From Catonia carolina (lineage: Eukaryota > Arthropoda > Insecta > Hemiptera > Achilidae), in the NCBI GenBank assembly GCA_035578175.1, contig JAQMRL010000001.1:55265553-55329552 (forward strand): DNA of 64,000 nt, given 5' to 3'. The position numbers were made by a program, and so were the translations under genes. Within the stretch, counting starts at the first letter, position 1. Each line of letters begins with the position of its first letter. This document shows positions 10,859-22,511 of this stretch, piece by piece. The notes beneath the pieces are model-generated. The model worked only from the letters and a program-made list of their open reading frames with translations, had not been told where the DNA came from and ran no database searches.

Positions 10859-11230
10859 ATGGGTGGTCTTTTCGAGCGCAAGCGGGTTGCTATGACAACG
10901 GAGAGTCAGCGGCAAAAATCACGCTTAGCTTTCCCCACCCGTCCACGAATAGCGAAGAGATTGCTGCGAGTCGACCAGACTATTGCACCTGCATATTCTA
11001 TGCACGCGTGCGTTAGCTGTTTTGTATGTGCGGAATCACACAGTTGTTTTTTATGGGTGTATATGTGTATTTTACATTAATTTACATCTCGGGAGTCTCG
11101 CGGATACTAATAAGTATACTAGTTCTCGGTTATTTGCAACTCATCACATATTTTTGAAGGTACGAGCCGCCACTGAGTCTTGGGTTTGTCTAGACAACTC
11201 AACGTTAAAATATCCACCGTTATTGTTTCA
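10859..11230. promoter_or_regulatory. Second GC-raised patch with an X-box
   Basis: Another island of higher GC in AT-rich DNA, starting with CGAGCGCAAGCGG followed by an X-box at 10886-10899. Short open frames of 73 and 92 codons overlap in different frames and have no recognisable domain, so I do not call them genes. It could be an alternative promoter region for a gene outside the window. Confidence 0.3.
10886..10899. promoter_or_regulatory. RFX X-box motif, 2-base spacer form
   Basis: GTTGCTATGACAAC fits the RFX consensus RYYNYY-NN-RRNRAC. It is the second X-box within 2 kb, and like the first it lies in a GC-raised patch. Confidence 0.45.
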
Positions 11231-14200
11231 TTACCCATCATGTTCAAAAGAGAAAACATAAGAAAAATGAACACAACGAAAGAAACTATAAATTTCTTTG
11301 TTAAAAGATCTGTCTCTAAAAATGTTTTTTAATCATGTAAGCTTATTTATAATTGGTTTAAATTAACTGTAAGTAAATACGATTAGTATTGCTTGTTAAA
11401 CCATTAATGACCCAATGACCCAGCTTCTTGAACATTTACCGCAATTTGTGGTCTACATGAAGACTAAGTGGCTTTGTTTAGTGGAAGTTTCCTTTGTTTC
11501 GTTTAAGTTAACCCGTTTTAAAAATCAAAAAATTTCCAAATGTTCACTTCCCCATTTGGAGACTTAAGTTTTCTTTCAGAGTTTTAGGCATAGAAATAGA
11601 AATTATTGTCCCGCTACACTTGTAATTCGACAACTTAAAGTACAAATGTGGCCAACAAATTTAAAATCGACTAATTTATTCGAGGGTACAGTTTTTCGTT
11701 TTGGTCTCCTCATTTCCAGAATTTACGTCAAAAGTTACAAGCAAAGTGGCTTTCATTTTTTTTGATTTTACCGGTTTTGTTTGCCACATTTTTAATCCGT
11801 TTGTCTTTGTGGAATCTTCATCAATATATTGTTTGTATGATTTGTATTCCTATCATGTTGTCAGACTTCGTCGGTGAAGAATGTTTCCTTTCGTTTTTGG
11901 GGAAAATTTGATTCTGGTATCTGCGGAAAAAGGAAAATTAAATATATACTCTAAAAATTCTATCAATTCTAAAACGAGGCATTTTGTGATGACAATAACT
12001 TCTGCCATCTCCATTAGAACTTTATGGATTTCATTCAGCTTTTTAGCTTTCCAAAATGTTCAGAAAATGGAGTTAGAAGGTTAACGCTATTCACCAAAGG
12101 CTTCTTTTTAGCATTTGGTTCTCTATTTTACATATTCTTCCAATACAAATCTAACTTTCAGTTATTGAGAAGGGTTACTTATGATAGTGTTATTAATTAT
12201 TGTGAAAATTAGGGTTATTAATGTTTTATTTATAGCATTAACTTTAATAACTATATCCAATTTTTGTAGTATTTTCAACCCAAATTTCATTGAAACACTT
12301 CTGAAGCTATTATTAAGCTAGCGCGCAGTGCGGATGCAATTACTACTGCAAGAAAGTGATGGGACGCTTTTTTGAACTTCTCCATTCTATAATTGGTTTT
12401 TCAAGGAGTTCTTGAAAGTGTCTTTTATATAATCTAAATAGCCTTATACTATTTTGTAATTCCAAGAAGTAATAGTTAGAAGGATGAAAGTTTGAATTTA
12501 ATTTATAGAAAGAACAGAACTGAGAATTGCTTTACTTGAAACGGTGAATCATTTTGTTGAGACTGGATTGTCATTGAATAAAACAAATACCTCATGTTTG
12601 TAAATATAATGCGAGGTTTAGAAACCGTTTGCTTGGAACCATAGCCCTTGGGACACCTGAGACAATTAATTATTTCTCTTGCCTACCTTTCCTCTACTTG
12701 GTTCTTTTAGAGTGCTTTCGTTTCATCATTTTGTATTCATGTTCTTCTTTTCACCGAGTCATCACTCATTAAAATATAAGGAAAATTAACTTTCTGTTTT
12801 CTTATTCATTTAAATAATTTTTATTTCTTTAGAAAGATCAGCACCGGTTTTTAACAGTAAAAAAAGCTGTCATTTACCTTTCAGATATTATTTCTACGTT
12901 ATGTTAGAATTTACACTTAATGATTAAGGTGATATAACAGATTCTTTTCATTATTCAACCTCTTTTAATATTAGTCTACAGTTAAACCAACATTGTCCTC
13001 ACAAAGTGACAAGAAATTATACCTTCACAATTTTATTCTAATTACTACTTAATTGTCTCTTGTACACAAAATGAGTCCCTACCCATTAATTCATCTCATT
13101 TTCTCAAAAGTTTTTTCTTATTAAGTCTTTTGATAATATTCTTAACAATAAATGTGTTTAAATACCAAATGTACTAATAATTTAAATTAATTAATTAATT
13201 TTTAAAGAATCCTTAGTTAATGAGCATCAACTGTTCTTAAAATATTCATCAAAAAAACAGAGTAGGGCAGCCGTGTATATGGGATATTGTTTTCAGGATA
13301 ACTAATTTTTTAATTATTTATTATATAACATTAAATAATATGTATGCTGGTCTTGTAGGTGTTTTAAAATATTATTTTATAAACATAAATAGTTTATTGT
13401 CTGACGCAATATCTATGATCTTACAGTGAATGATTCGATATTCCGCTTCACATCACACACGGTTGAAAATAATTACTTTTACAATAGATTTATTCCTTGG
13501 CGCAGGTGGTCAAGGAAATAGATTTAGTCTTGAGAAACGGTGTCTTTTACAACAAAAACTAAATCTATCGGCATGGTTAAACAATGAATCTTTCAGTCTA
13601 GTCAAACAATGAAACCTTCACACATCCATTTACTTGATAATTGTTGTTAAACGTTTCAGTTTTTCAGCATAACGACTGAATGATATACAATGTGAGCTAC
13701 TCAGTTGAAAAGTTTGCATTACTGATCGGAAATGTGGAAAATCTAGTTTTATAGCCATGGAGATTATACCTATCTATTCTTCAGCAAACTGTTGACATCA
13801 AATTATTTCCTGATAACGTGGAAAGTTATAACATCTTTTCATTGTTCGATTACCAGAGATATCAGGTTAATTTCTTTTTAAATTTCTGTGTTAGGGGATA
13901 AGAAAAATATAATTTCGAATTCAGAAAAAATTTTGTCTTTTCCGCAAAGAATACCAACAGCTCTGAACAATATCGTTTTGATGTTTGGAAGGCTGTAAAT
14001 CCCCCAGACTTGTGACTTTTTACTTTCACAAAATCCTCTATTGTGCGGAATCTTAATGCTCACTGCTCATTACCCTACAGCAACTTAATTTAGCTCTCCT
14101 TATTTTTTTTTATTATTGTGACGTTTAGATTGTTTTTGGGATGTAGGCTAGTTGTTAAATAAATAACAAAATTTCCTTTTAAACTAATAACAAATATTTA

Positions 14201-14903
14201 TTAACAATTAATTACTTACACAATTATAACAACTATAAAATGACAATAAACTACTTAACTAAATTATAAAAAAATATATTTAAAATTTAACTAAGGCTTA
14301 ATAAATTAAACTTAAGGGAAGCACGGATCCTTATCCTACTTAATGTTTACATTTGCCCCGTTTTCTCAGTAACCATCAGAGATAGAGATTTCATTTTTGT
14401 TTTATATGAAAATTCACACCCTTTTACAACTCTTACATGTAGGATATTCTCTTATGACTACAGACTTTGCTTCTTGAATTTTTTTAAACTTACCAGTTTT
14501 GGCGAAAAAATTTGACACAAAAATTTTTCTCTTTTCTTTTCAAAATTTAAAGAAACTGAACTCGTAAAAGTTACATCTGTATATGGTTAACAATCCACAC
14601 AAATTTCAGCACTGTAGCTTTAATAGAAGCTGAGAAAATGGGTCATTTGTGTTAAAAATTAATATTTGCCAGAAATCGCACTTAAAATAAGACAATAAAC
14701 ACTTTTATTATGTTTTACAACGTTACATCAGGACTCACTCTAAACAGCCAACCGACCAACAAAATGCAATACAATAAACACTTTATTCTATAAACAAAAA
14801 ACAGCTGATAATAACGGAATAAAATTTTTGAAAAAAAACATGTCAATATCTTATTGAACATTCATTAAAAATAAACAATATGTTATTTGCCAGCTCTGTA
14901 GCC
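11231..14903. other. AT-rich non-coding DNA
   Basis: Scanned on both strands: no coding segment with domain features, no tRNA-like boxes, no paired repeat ends. Short open frames near 11.9-12.2, 13.4 and 13.9 kb look random in composition. They may include old unrecognised repeats or intron. Confidence 0.5.
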
Positions 14904-14906
14904 CTA

Positions 14907-15243
14907 CAAATAATTTTTTTTTTTTAATTCCTAATGTGTGTACATTGCAATCTGTTCAATTCTGAACAATAAGCAAGCCCATGACCCAATGAGATGAGGA
15001 TGATATGTATGACGTGTAAATGAGATGTAGTCTTGTACACACTCAGGCCGACCATTTCTGAGAGAGTATGGTTAATTGAACCCCAACCATCAAAGTACAC
15101 CGGTAACCACTGTCTAGCATTCAAATCTGTATAAAAGTAACTACCTTTACTAGGATTTGAACCAGGAACCTTCGTCTCCGAAAATCAGCTGTTTAACAGC
15201 TGATTTTGGCGACGAATTTACCTCTAGACCAACCCGGTGGGTT
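14907..15243 (-). mobile_element. tRNA-derived SINE, palindrome family, copy 2
   Basis: Reverse-oriented copy of the 5,435-5,768 SINE. It carries the same tRNA-like head (CGGGTTGGTCTAGAGG, GGTTCAAATCC), the same central palindrome at 15181-15207 and an A-rich tail read as poly-T at 14913-14925. A 66-codon open stretch is homologous to the one in copy 1, which reflects SINE sequence rather than protein selection. Relative to the element, the palindrome loop reads TTAAA here and TTTAA in copy 1. A short AAATAA at both edges may be the target-site duplication. Confidence 0.87.
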
Positions 15244-15450
15244 AAATAAAATTTAAAAAAAATATTTTTAGTTGTCGTAGAAACATAAATAATAAACCAT
15301 TTTTAAACGAGAATTTCTAAATACATTATAGAACAAAAAGCAAACAATTTTTTTTTAATTTTCTCGATCCTTGCTCCCCTCAACCAAAAATTAATACAAT
15401 CATTTATAATAAATCAAAAAATTCTTACTCATGAAATAATGAAAAATTGC

Positions 15451-15628
15451 GCCGGCCGCATTGGCGCAGTTGGTAACGTGCTCGCCTCTCATCATGCGGT
15501 CTTGGGTTCGAATCCCATTCAGGCACGGCATATTTTCATACGTTACAAAAACATCATTTCATCCTTCACCGTCTGCATTAGCAGTAATTTCAAAACAGTC
15601 GGGCGTTAAACCAAAGAAAAAAAAATGA
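15451..15628 (+). mobile_element. tRNA-derived SINE, GCCGGCC family, copy 2
   Basis: The head gccggccgcattggcgcagt carries a good A box, and an exact B box GGTTCGAATCC follows. The body through ATACGTTAC matches the 7.8 kb copy. The 3' end differs: it ends CGGGCGTTAAACC followed by an A-rich tail, so it belongs to a tail variant of the same family. Confidence 0.83.
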
Positions 15629-16102
15629 AATAAACTATTGTACACTGGTTTCTCATTTTGAAGAACTACAACAGTAGCAACGATAACACAAACTACCCTA
15701 TTCTACTAATACTGTCTTCACAACCAACATATCGCTGACTTTTCACGTTACTAACTACCTTACACTTTAAAACTATACACTAATATTATACAGTGGGAAG
15801 TATTTTGTATAACAGATCAAAAAGAAGTAAAAAGAATACATACAATATTAAAAACACATAGAATAAAACAAATAAGTTCAGAAATAAGTAGCATAATGGA
15901 GAAATCAATACAATGAACATAAAATAATACACAAACAAGATCGTAACTTCCGCCTGGATTAGAAAACAACTAATGAGTAAAAAACTAGTGCGCCTGGCAA
16001 GAAAAAACTACACCTGATAGTTAAAATTACCCAATAGCTGCCTACTATTATTTGATATTGTAAACATGTCACAGTATCTTTCAATTTTTTGTCAAATTTA
16101 TA
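15629..16102. other. AT-rich non-coding DNA
   Basis: Nothing recognisable between the SINE and the mariner; A-rich sequence only. Confidence 0.5.
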
Positions 16103-16104
16103 TA

Positions 16105-16765
16105 CGAGGTGTGGCTATTAAATAACGAGACTGACGTAAAAAAATTATATTTATTTAATACATAATCACTTATTGTCACCTTCAATATACTTTTCTTCTC
16201 TATCCCTACAACGCTTCATGCGAATTTTCCATTGTTGGAAACAGTGCTGGAAGTCATCTTCTGTCAGCTCCTTCAGGACACGTGCCGCTTTGTCTTATAC
16301 AGCTTCCACAGACTCAAATCTTGTCCCTTTTAATGGAGATTTCACCTTAGGGAACAGGTAGAAGTCACATGGTGCAAGATCTGGTGAATAAGGTAGATGT
16401 TCTAACACTGAGATGCTGTACTTGGCTAGGAACTCTTGACAGATAATGCGGAATGAGCTGGGGCATTGTCTTGGTGGAGAACCCATGATTTGTCCTTCCA
16501 CATTTCGGGGCGTTTTTTTCTTACTCTTTGACGAAGTTTAGAACGTACCTCAAGGAAGTAATATGAATTAATTGTTTGACCTTCAGGAACTCAGTGAAGG
16601 TACACAATCCCATGGATATAAAAAAACAATCATCATTGCTTTAAATTTTGTTTTGCTCATTCGAGCTTTTTTGGCTCTCGGTGAAGTTCGGCTCTTCCAG
16701 TGCATGGATTGGCGCTTTGTTTCCGGATTATAAGTAATAACCACGTTTCATCACATGTTATTATC
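16105..16765 (-). pseudogene. Mariner transposase, catalytic and C-terminal part, broken
   Basis: Reading the minus strand in several frames gives CDETWLL (first catalytic Asp, near 16,745), VLHQDNAPAHS (second Asp, near 16,460-16,480) and YSPDLAPCDFYLFPK (third Asp, near 16,350-16,380), followed by a tail ending in a stop after DNK. This is the DD34D triad of mariners. Frameshifts and internal stops separate the blocks. The helix-turn-helix half is missing. Confidence 0.85.
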
Positions 16766-17026
16766 TTCTACCTGTTTGCTGAGGTGAAATCTGCATTAAA
16801 AGGGAAAACATTTGAGTCTGTGGAAGCTGTAAAAGAGAAAGCGGCGTGTCCTGAAGGAGCTGACAGAAGATGACTTCCAGCACCGTTTCCAACAATAGAA
16901 AATTCGCATGGAGCGTTGTAGAGGTAGAGAAGGAGCATATATTGAAGACAACAATGAGTGATTATGTATAAAATTAAAATAAATTTTTTTACAACGTCAG
17001 TCTCGTTATTTAATAGACACACCTCG
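16766..17026 (+). repeat. Inverted second copy of the mariner 3' end
   Basis: The plus strand here encodes the same C-terminal motif series as the left arm on the minus strand (ESVEAVKEK, LTEDDFQH, CRGREGAYIEDNN then stop), followed by the same terminal repeat. By eye the two arms match over roughly 260 bp with scattered substitutions and small indels, so the element can fold into a long hairpin. Confidence 0.85.
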
Positions 17027-17028
17027 TA

Positions 17029-19369
17029 GGTTCATTCTGGTGTAACACAGCAAATTATGGTTTCATAGGAAGCCGTAAGTATGGTTATAATTAAAAATTA
17101 ACTAGGTTATATTGATAAATTTTTATATTTATTTCTGGAATATTCTGTAATTCAGTATATTTTCAAATAGAAGTATATCTAATATTTGAATGTGAAAATT
17201 ATTTTCATTTAACTTTATGTAATGTTTGTAACTTCAACTCACTCAGACTTCTAATTCACTCAAAATATGGTTGAAAACCACAATATATTTATATCATATG
17301 TCAGGAATACTGTATTCTGCATTAAGTTACGTTATGTTTGAATAATTGGCAAATGAAAGTCTATTACTGGAGATGAAAGGCAGCCAATTAAATAAAGTAT
17401 TATTTGAATAGCGAGCAATGGCAGAGGTAATTTATAGGAGGAAACCGCAACTACTAACAAGCACGTGTACAACTCTATGCGGAATGTACGGCGCCCTGAC
17501 AAACTAGATGACCCACACGAGCCAAACCGCACGTCGGACGTCATCCTGCTTATTTTAACATATTGAAGGCATTATTTTACTGAAGAAATAAAATCTTTTA
17601 AAAGATACCGTTATGGAATCAAGACAAGCTCAATCCCAACTCCTCCTCATGGAACTTTGATCTTTAAATATATTTTTTTTAAATTTAGTTTTTCAAAGTT
17701 CTGATTGGTCTACGTAACGAGTTTAACTAGCAATTGTGTTTTACCTATATTTTATAAAAAATAAATATTAAAAAAATTTAATTACTAAGAGAAATTTAGA
17801 AAATTAATAAAAGTAGTTAGGAAAATATTTGTTGAAAGACACTATGACATTGGTGTACAACAGTAAACCAATAAGAACGCATTACATTTTTTAATTTGAA
17901 ATTCTCAATGTTCAACGTAAACGGTTAAATAAACAAGAATTAACACTCAATACGTATTGTGGTTATCTTAAAATACCAGAAATATAACGTGTCTTCCTGT
18001 CAGTTCGTTTAAGTATCAGCTTGTCTACTCGTATCTTCGATCGACAGTTCAGTTTATATTTCATTAGTTGGACGTTAAACTTTTCAATTTTCCCTTCTTT
18101 CATTTTTAGAGTTCCCATAATTTCCGTTATTGTGAGTCTTAACGTTATTACTTCAGCTCCAATAAAATATATAAATTTGTCAATATTGCTTTCATACTTA
18201 GCCTATATTTAGGCAATAACTGACAAAAATCTCCTAAACAATTACTAAATTGTGTGACGATCCCATCTATAAATAAGGAAAATCTTTTTTCAACCAGAAG
18301 AAATTGTTATAAATAAATTAAACCATAAACAATACTCGTAGAAATTTAATTAAAATAAGTTACTCAATATCAGATCCTTGAATTAATTTGGCGCATTTCT
18401 TTGAGATCTCTAATTTATAACAAATTTTTTTTAATTTAAAAAATATATCGAATAAACATAATATTTCTGCATCAAAATCCATATTTTCTTTCATCGCCTA
18501 TTTAGTATTAAAACAACTAACATATACAAAAAATTAATCTAATTAAACGAAACACGAGGACAGTTCAAAAAAGTAGCCCGTTTACTATCTGCCGTCACTA
18601 ATACTGTTCTGTTGTTGTTCGTCAAGGGGTAGGGGGAGAAATCTGTGTTTTTCTAAATTGAAAGATCCATCGTAGAATCCAGAAGAATTATTCGGTTCAA
18701 AGAGACAACGCGTCGTAATTACTGCCTCTCTGCTTATTTACAATCAAAAAAATCAATTAGTTATTCGTCTATTTGGATAAAAAACAAATGATATTGAGGA
18801 ATGTTTGTCATTTCTGTGACATGTTCACTGACTGGCAATCAAATGTGTTTGAAGAACCACGCACTAAAAGGCTGTTATCGTAAACAACATGCTAAATATT
18901 TTCTTTTTAAATTTGAATTTTTTTTAAACTTCAGCTCGTTAGTATACTTAACGGGTAACCGATGAACATTGATCACAGAAAAATAATAACTGCATGTTTT
19001 AAACGGTTTTTATTACAAGAATAAAGGTTGGGATTCTCTACCTCGAATAATCATGGATGATGACGTTATATTTTCATTTGTAAGGGAAGGTGAAAAAACA
19101 GATAAAATGAAAGCCTTTTATCGACGACGGTGAAGTACAAAACACTGTTAAACATTTTACGCACCTTGAACCGAAAATTTTACAGAGAGCCACTCAGCAA
19201 ATTTGTGTACAACGATGTAAGTTCTGATAAATTCTTATCACATTCTAAAAATGAATAATAATTTCCCCCTCAAAAAAAAACATACGATTTCATAACTTAT
19301 TAGTTAATTTATATACACATATTCATTCAATGTGTTTATCATAAAGCAAATCGTTGAGAAATGAATGGA
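17029..19369. other. AT-rich non-coding DNA
   Basis: No supported gene. A small GC-raised patch at about 17,440-17,545 contains GCACGTGT and GACGTCAT words but no other promoter signal. The remainder is featureless on both strands. Confidence 0.45.
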
Positions 19370-19870
19370 ATTCAGTCTCGAAACTCACTTAGCTCACTTG
19401 CTAAGATGCACCAATTTCAGCAAATATGCTGAACTATCCACCGCACCTTAAAAAATAGTGTCAGCAAAAATACGAGGGTGAGATTTTATAAAACAATAGC
19501 AGTGCTGACCCTACTCTATAGCAGTGAAACTTGGGTGCTATCAAAGCGAGAGGAGATTAGATTGTAAGCATCTGAAATGAAATTTCTTTGATATACGTAT
19601 GGGTGTAGTAGAGAAGATCGTTACAGGAATACCGTAATAAGGAAAGAACTCAACATCTTCTCTATAAAGGATAAGGTATCTCAGAACAAAATGCAGTGGT
19701 TAGAGCATGTGAACAGAATGTGGGAGGATATGATACCTAAGCAGACACTGGGCTATAAACCGGAGGGCAGGAGAGAGCGAGGTCGTCCGAGAAAAAGATG
19801 GACAGATTTGAGAGGTTCGGATTAGGCAGAGATGCCTAATCCTTGAAAGGCAGAAGAAGAAGAAAAAATT
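19370..19870 (+). pseudogene. LINE C-terminal fragment, GRPRKRW family, copy 1
   Basis: Plus-strand translation shows IHRTLKN.VSKNTRVRFYKTIAV, LLYSSETWVLSK, ASEMKFL, YGCSREDRYRN, IRKELNI, NKMQWLEHVNRM and finally GRERGRPRKRWTD. This is the C-terminal half of a common insect non-LTR ORF2 after the RT core. It ends CCTAATCCTTGAAAG plus a GAAGAAGAA tail, shared with the 28 and 54.7 kb copies. Stops and frameshifts throughout; 5'-truncated. Confidence 0.8.
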
Positions 19871-20130
19871 TATTCCATTTTCTGAGGCAGTGGAAATTAC
19901 ACACGTCACACTACCGTTTGACATCATGTATCAAAAATTTATAAATTTATTTAGTCCACAAATCTTTCAAACTATTTACCACAAAAATTATGTTTAAATA
20001 TTTTACTTATCATCACTTCCAAAACCCACTTACATAGTTACAAAAATTATAAAAATATATTAACATATTATTATATAGATTTAATTTATTTTATTCATTT
20101 TAAAGTTTCATATTAAATAAATAGGCCTAG

Positions 20131-20845
20131 TCACATTTAATAAAATCTAATAGAACTGATGTACAGTTGACAAATTATTTAGGTCTTGCGAGTAAGGCGG
20201 CCTACGTTGACGGTGACGCGCGCGTGACGTCAAAGGCAGATACAATATCGGCCCAATCAGAGTCTAATATCCTCAACCAATGAAAAATCTCCAAATCTAG
20301 CCAATCAGATGTCTTCTTATGCGTGAATTTGATTGGTTATTATTGTCCAATCAGAGAGCTTATTGTAATTCACTACGTCATCCGATATGAACCAATGAAA
20401 TCGTTTTATTCAGTATTACGTCATTTGTCAGTATGAACTTCCTGATTGGTCCGGAACTGTTCCTGCGCGTGACGTAGACTTACATTTTTACATAAGATCC
20501 GCCCATTGTCACCGCTCAGTTAACGATACAGCCGAATATTACAGAATAACGTCTACTGAAATGCTATACGTTCCAGAATTAAAACACCTACCAAAAACAT
20601 TTTGAAATTGTTTGAGATCTTCCGGGTTCGCAAGGATTATGATATCATTTTATAAAACAGCAGTATATTTACAGCTGCCTTTTACAGTATGAAATAAAAA
20701 AAGCCATGAGATATAAAAATGCAAGAAAATAAAGCAAGAAAATAGATTGGGTTGTCACATACAAGCTTGCTAAATCTTAACAAATTATTTTGTCGGCTAC
20801 CATGCAAACACTACTATACGAACGTGACACATTGTGATTTTGTCG
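20131..20845 (+). repeat. ~700-bp direct repeat A, copy 1
   Basis: From TAATAAAATCTAATAGAACTG to ACACATTGTGATTTT this sequence is repeated in the same orientation at 23,542-24,228, with high identity by eye (scattered substitutions and short indels). It has no open frame. Its first 350 bp are unusually CpG- and CCAAT-rich for this window. It may be a long terminal-type repeat, a promoter-bearing transposon end or a segmental duplication; no TG..CA ends were found, so I do not call it an LTR. Confidence 0.85.
20205..20476. promoter_or_regulatory. CCAAT/CRE cluster, copy 1
   Basis: Seven CCAAT boxes occur at 20253, 20277, 20301, 20332 (reverse), 20347, 20392 and 20445 (reverse). The first three are spaced exactly 24 bases apart. 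A full CRE TGACGTCA lies at 20225-20232 behind a palindromic ACGCGCGCGT. CRE half-sites ACGTCA lie at 20375 and 20418, and TGACGTA at 20470. NF-Y and CREB/ATF factors bind such sites in animals. The cluster looks like a strong promoter or enhancer module; activity is inferred. Confidence 0.6.
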
Positions 20846-21975
20846 CTCTATATTATAGTTAATTCTAATAAGGACGTCAATGCCGTTTTTTTGTCAGAAA
20901 TCGTCAGTAGAATCGCCGGCATTGTCAAAATGAATTTTAGAATATACTTGATCTATACCTTGTTAGAGCAACATACAAATTGTGCCGTTTTGACGACAAA
21001 CCGTCACATTAAAAACGGTTAACGATATGAACAATTTTTGGGTGATATTTTTCAACGTTTCTCCGCGTTGATTCGTAGTTTGTTTCATAATTTTATTTTA
21101 TGATGGGAAAATTTAGTATTGCCTGTAACAGGCAGTTAAACTTTAAATATTTTTTTTAATTTCATTTGCTACTTCTACGGCTACATTTATAGTTCTGTTT
21201 TTTTCACTAGAGAAGTTAAATTTAAACTAAATCATATTAAGTACAGAAGAGGTACTGGTGAAAGAAAAACTGTTGTGAGCTTCTTCCAACGACGGTAGAT
21301 TATTATACAGTTAGACCTTGCAGTGAATATTTAAAGCGCATTTGCATTTTGCAAGATGCAAACTGAAAGATTTTTAAAAGGCCTTCTATGCTCATGAAAA
21401 CACTTTTCTACTGAGTGATACGGTTATAAACCAAAAAATGTAACCCAATTATTTTTTTCTGATTATTTCAGAAAACATGTAAATGTTTGAACTAACTTCT
21501 AGTCTAATGATCTGAAAACCCAATTTAATTGTGCCGAAAATTTCACATCTCATTTTTTTCCTAATTTTAAGTTAATTGATAGACTGGATTTGAAAAAATG
21601 AATATTATCATCGTCGTTATGAAAGAACGTACAAATTTATTCTTACTAATTGTTCAAAAAATATAATCTGATAATAGTTTATTGAATTTAATGTTCAAAC
21701 CAACATCTTCTTTAAATAACGTAGGCGTAATCTATTAATATGTACGGTCTTATTTCTCAGAATTATTATATTTTTTGTGTTTGAATTTTGACTATAGCGA
21801 TAATAATCAGAGAGCTTTGGCAAAACTAATTTTCTAATGTTTTTTAAGACATGAATTGATGATTGGAATTCTACACTGTTGGCGCGGAACGTGTATATTT
21901 TAATTATACATTATGAGTTAACTATCGGATTCTGAATCAACAAAAAATGAACATTACAGATATCGTTACTTAACG
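20846..21975. other. Segment X, present only after repeat copy 1
   Basis: This 1.13-kb AT-rich stretch separates repeat A from the short segment B in copy 1. In copy 2 the corresponding A and B segments are almost adjacent. It has no long open frame. It is either an insertion in copy 1 or the part deleted from copy 2. Confidence 0.5.
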
Positions 21976-22026
21976 AATTTTTTTTCTTCTGCACTGTTTG
22001 TGTCTATACATATGCGAAAATATAAG
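21976..22026 (+). repeat. Segment B, copy 1
   Basis: About 45 bases (TTTTTTCTTCTGCACTG onward to AAAATATA) match 24,243-24,290 with only a few differences. This shows that the repeat unit extends beyond segment A. Confidence 0.7.
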
Positions 22027-22394
22027 AACGGCTCCAAGTTAAAAGGGCCTAGGTTACACTTTTTTCAATTTTCGTTTTTTACTGCCATCATATGTTATAT
22101 GAGTAGCTCTTTCATTTTGTGTTAAAAAGACCTATGTAACTCTAATAATAATAGCATACAATGGTATAGCTAAATTTCGTTTCAAATTAAAAGGGCATAT
22201 GTTACACACATTAGCCCTTTTAACATGAAACTCACGTTGGCACATTGACCTAGAAAACACAAAGTTGGATTGGATACACGTTCTTACGTACATCGGTGCT
22301 GCTTTTTGTTGTGCAAGTCATAATATTTGTAACAAAATAACATGAATTCAAATGAATTAGTATGTGATATTACAACAAATGAAATAAAATGGAA

Positions 22395-22511
22395 GAGTTA
22401 GCCAGAACTATATCAAAAGAAACATTACCAAAAAACAACGACAACGGGAAATGCTCACATCAATCACAAAGGAAGAGCTATTGATATTTTTCAGCCAATG
22501 GAACCTTGCAG
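22395..22511 (+). pseudogene. DUF7869-type protein, N-terminal fragment
   Basis: One frame encodes a Lys/Trp-rich start, GNAHINHKGRAIDIFQPMEPC, then meets CAG followed by GTAAGA at 22512, a good splice-donor look-alike. This matches the basic N-terminal segment that precedes a Cys cluster in this protein family. An in-frame stop interrupts the left part. The large central catalytic region expected next is absent. Confidence 0.5.

Larger units (their letters stand above)
16105..17026 (-). mobile_element. Mariner element with both ends derived from its 3' end (foldback mariner)
   Basis: A 922-bp element between TA dinucleotides (16103-16104 and 17027-17028), starting CGAGGTGTGGCTATTAAA and ending in the inverted form. 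The left 660 bp carry a minus-strand mariner transposase from the CDETWLL block to the C-terminus. The right ~260 bp (about 16,766-17,026) are an inverted second copy of the C-terminal coding region plus the 3' terminal repeat, matching 16,105-16,364. The normal 5' half (DNA-binding domain) is gone. It cannot make transposase but keeps two ends that a related transposase could bind. The family matches the element cut by the window edge at 63,694. Confidence 0.88.

Noticed and set aside
10859..11261. Overlapping 73- and 92-codon open frames as genes
   Set aside because: They overlap in different frames, lack domains and lie in a GC-raised non-coding patch.
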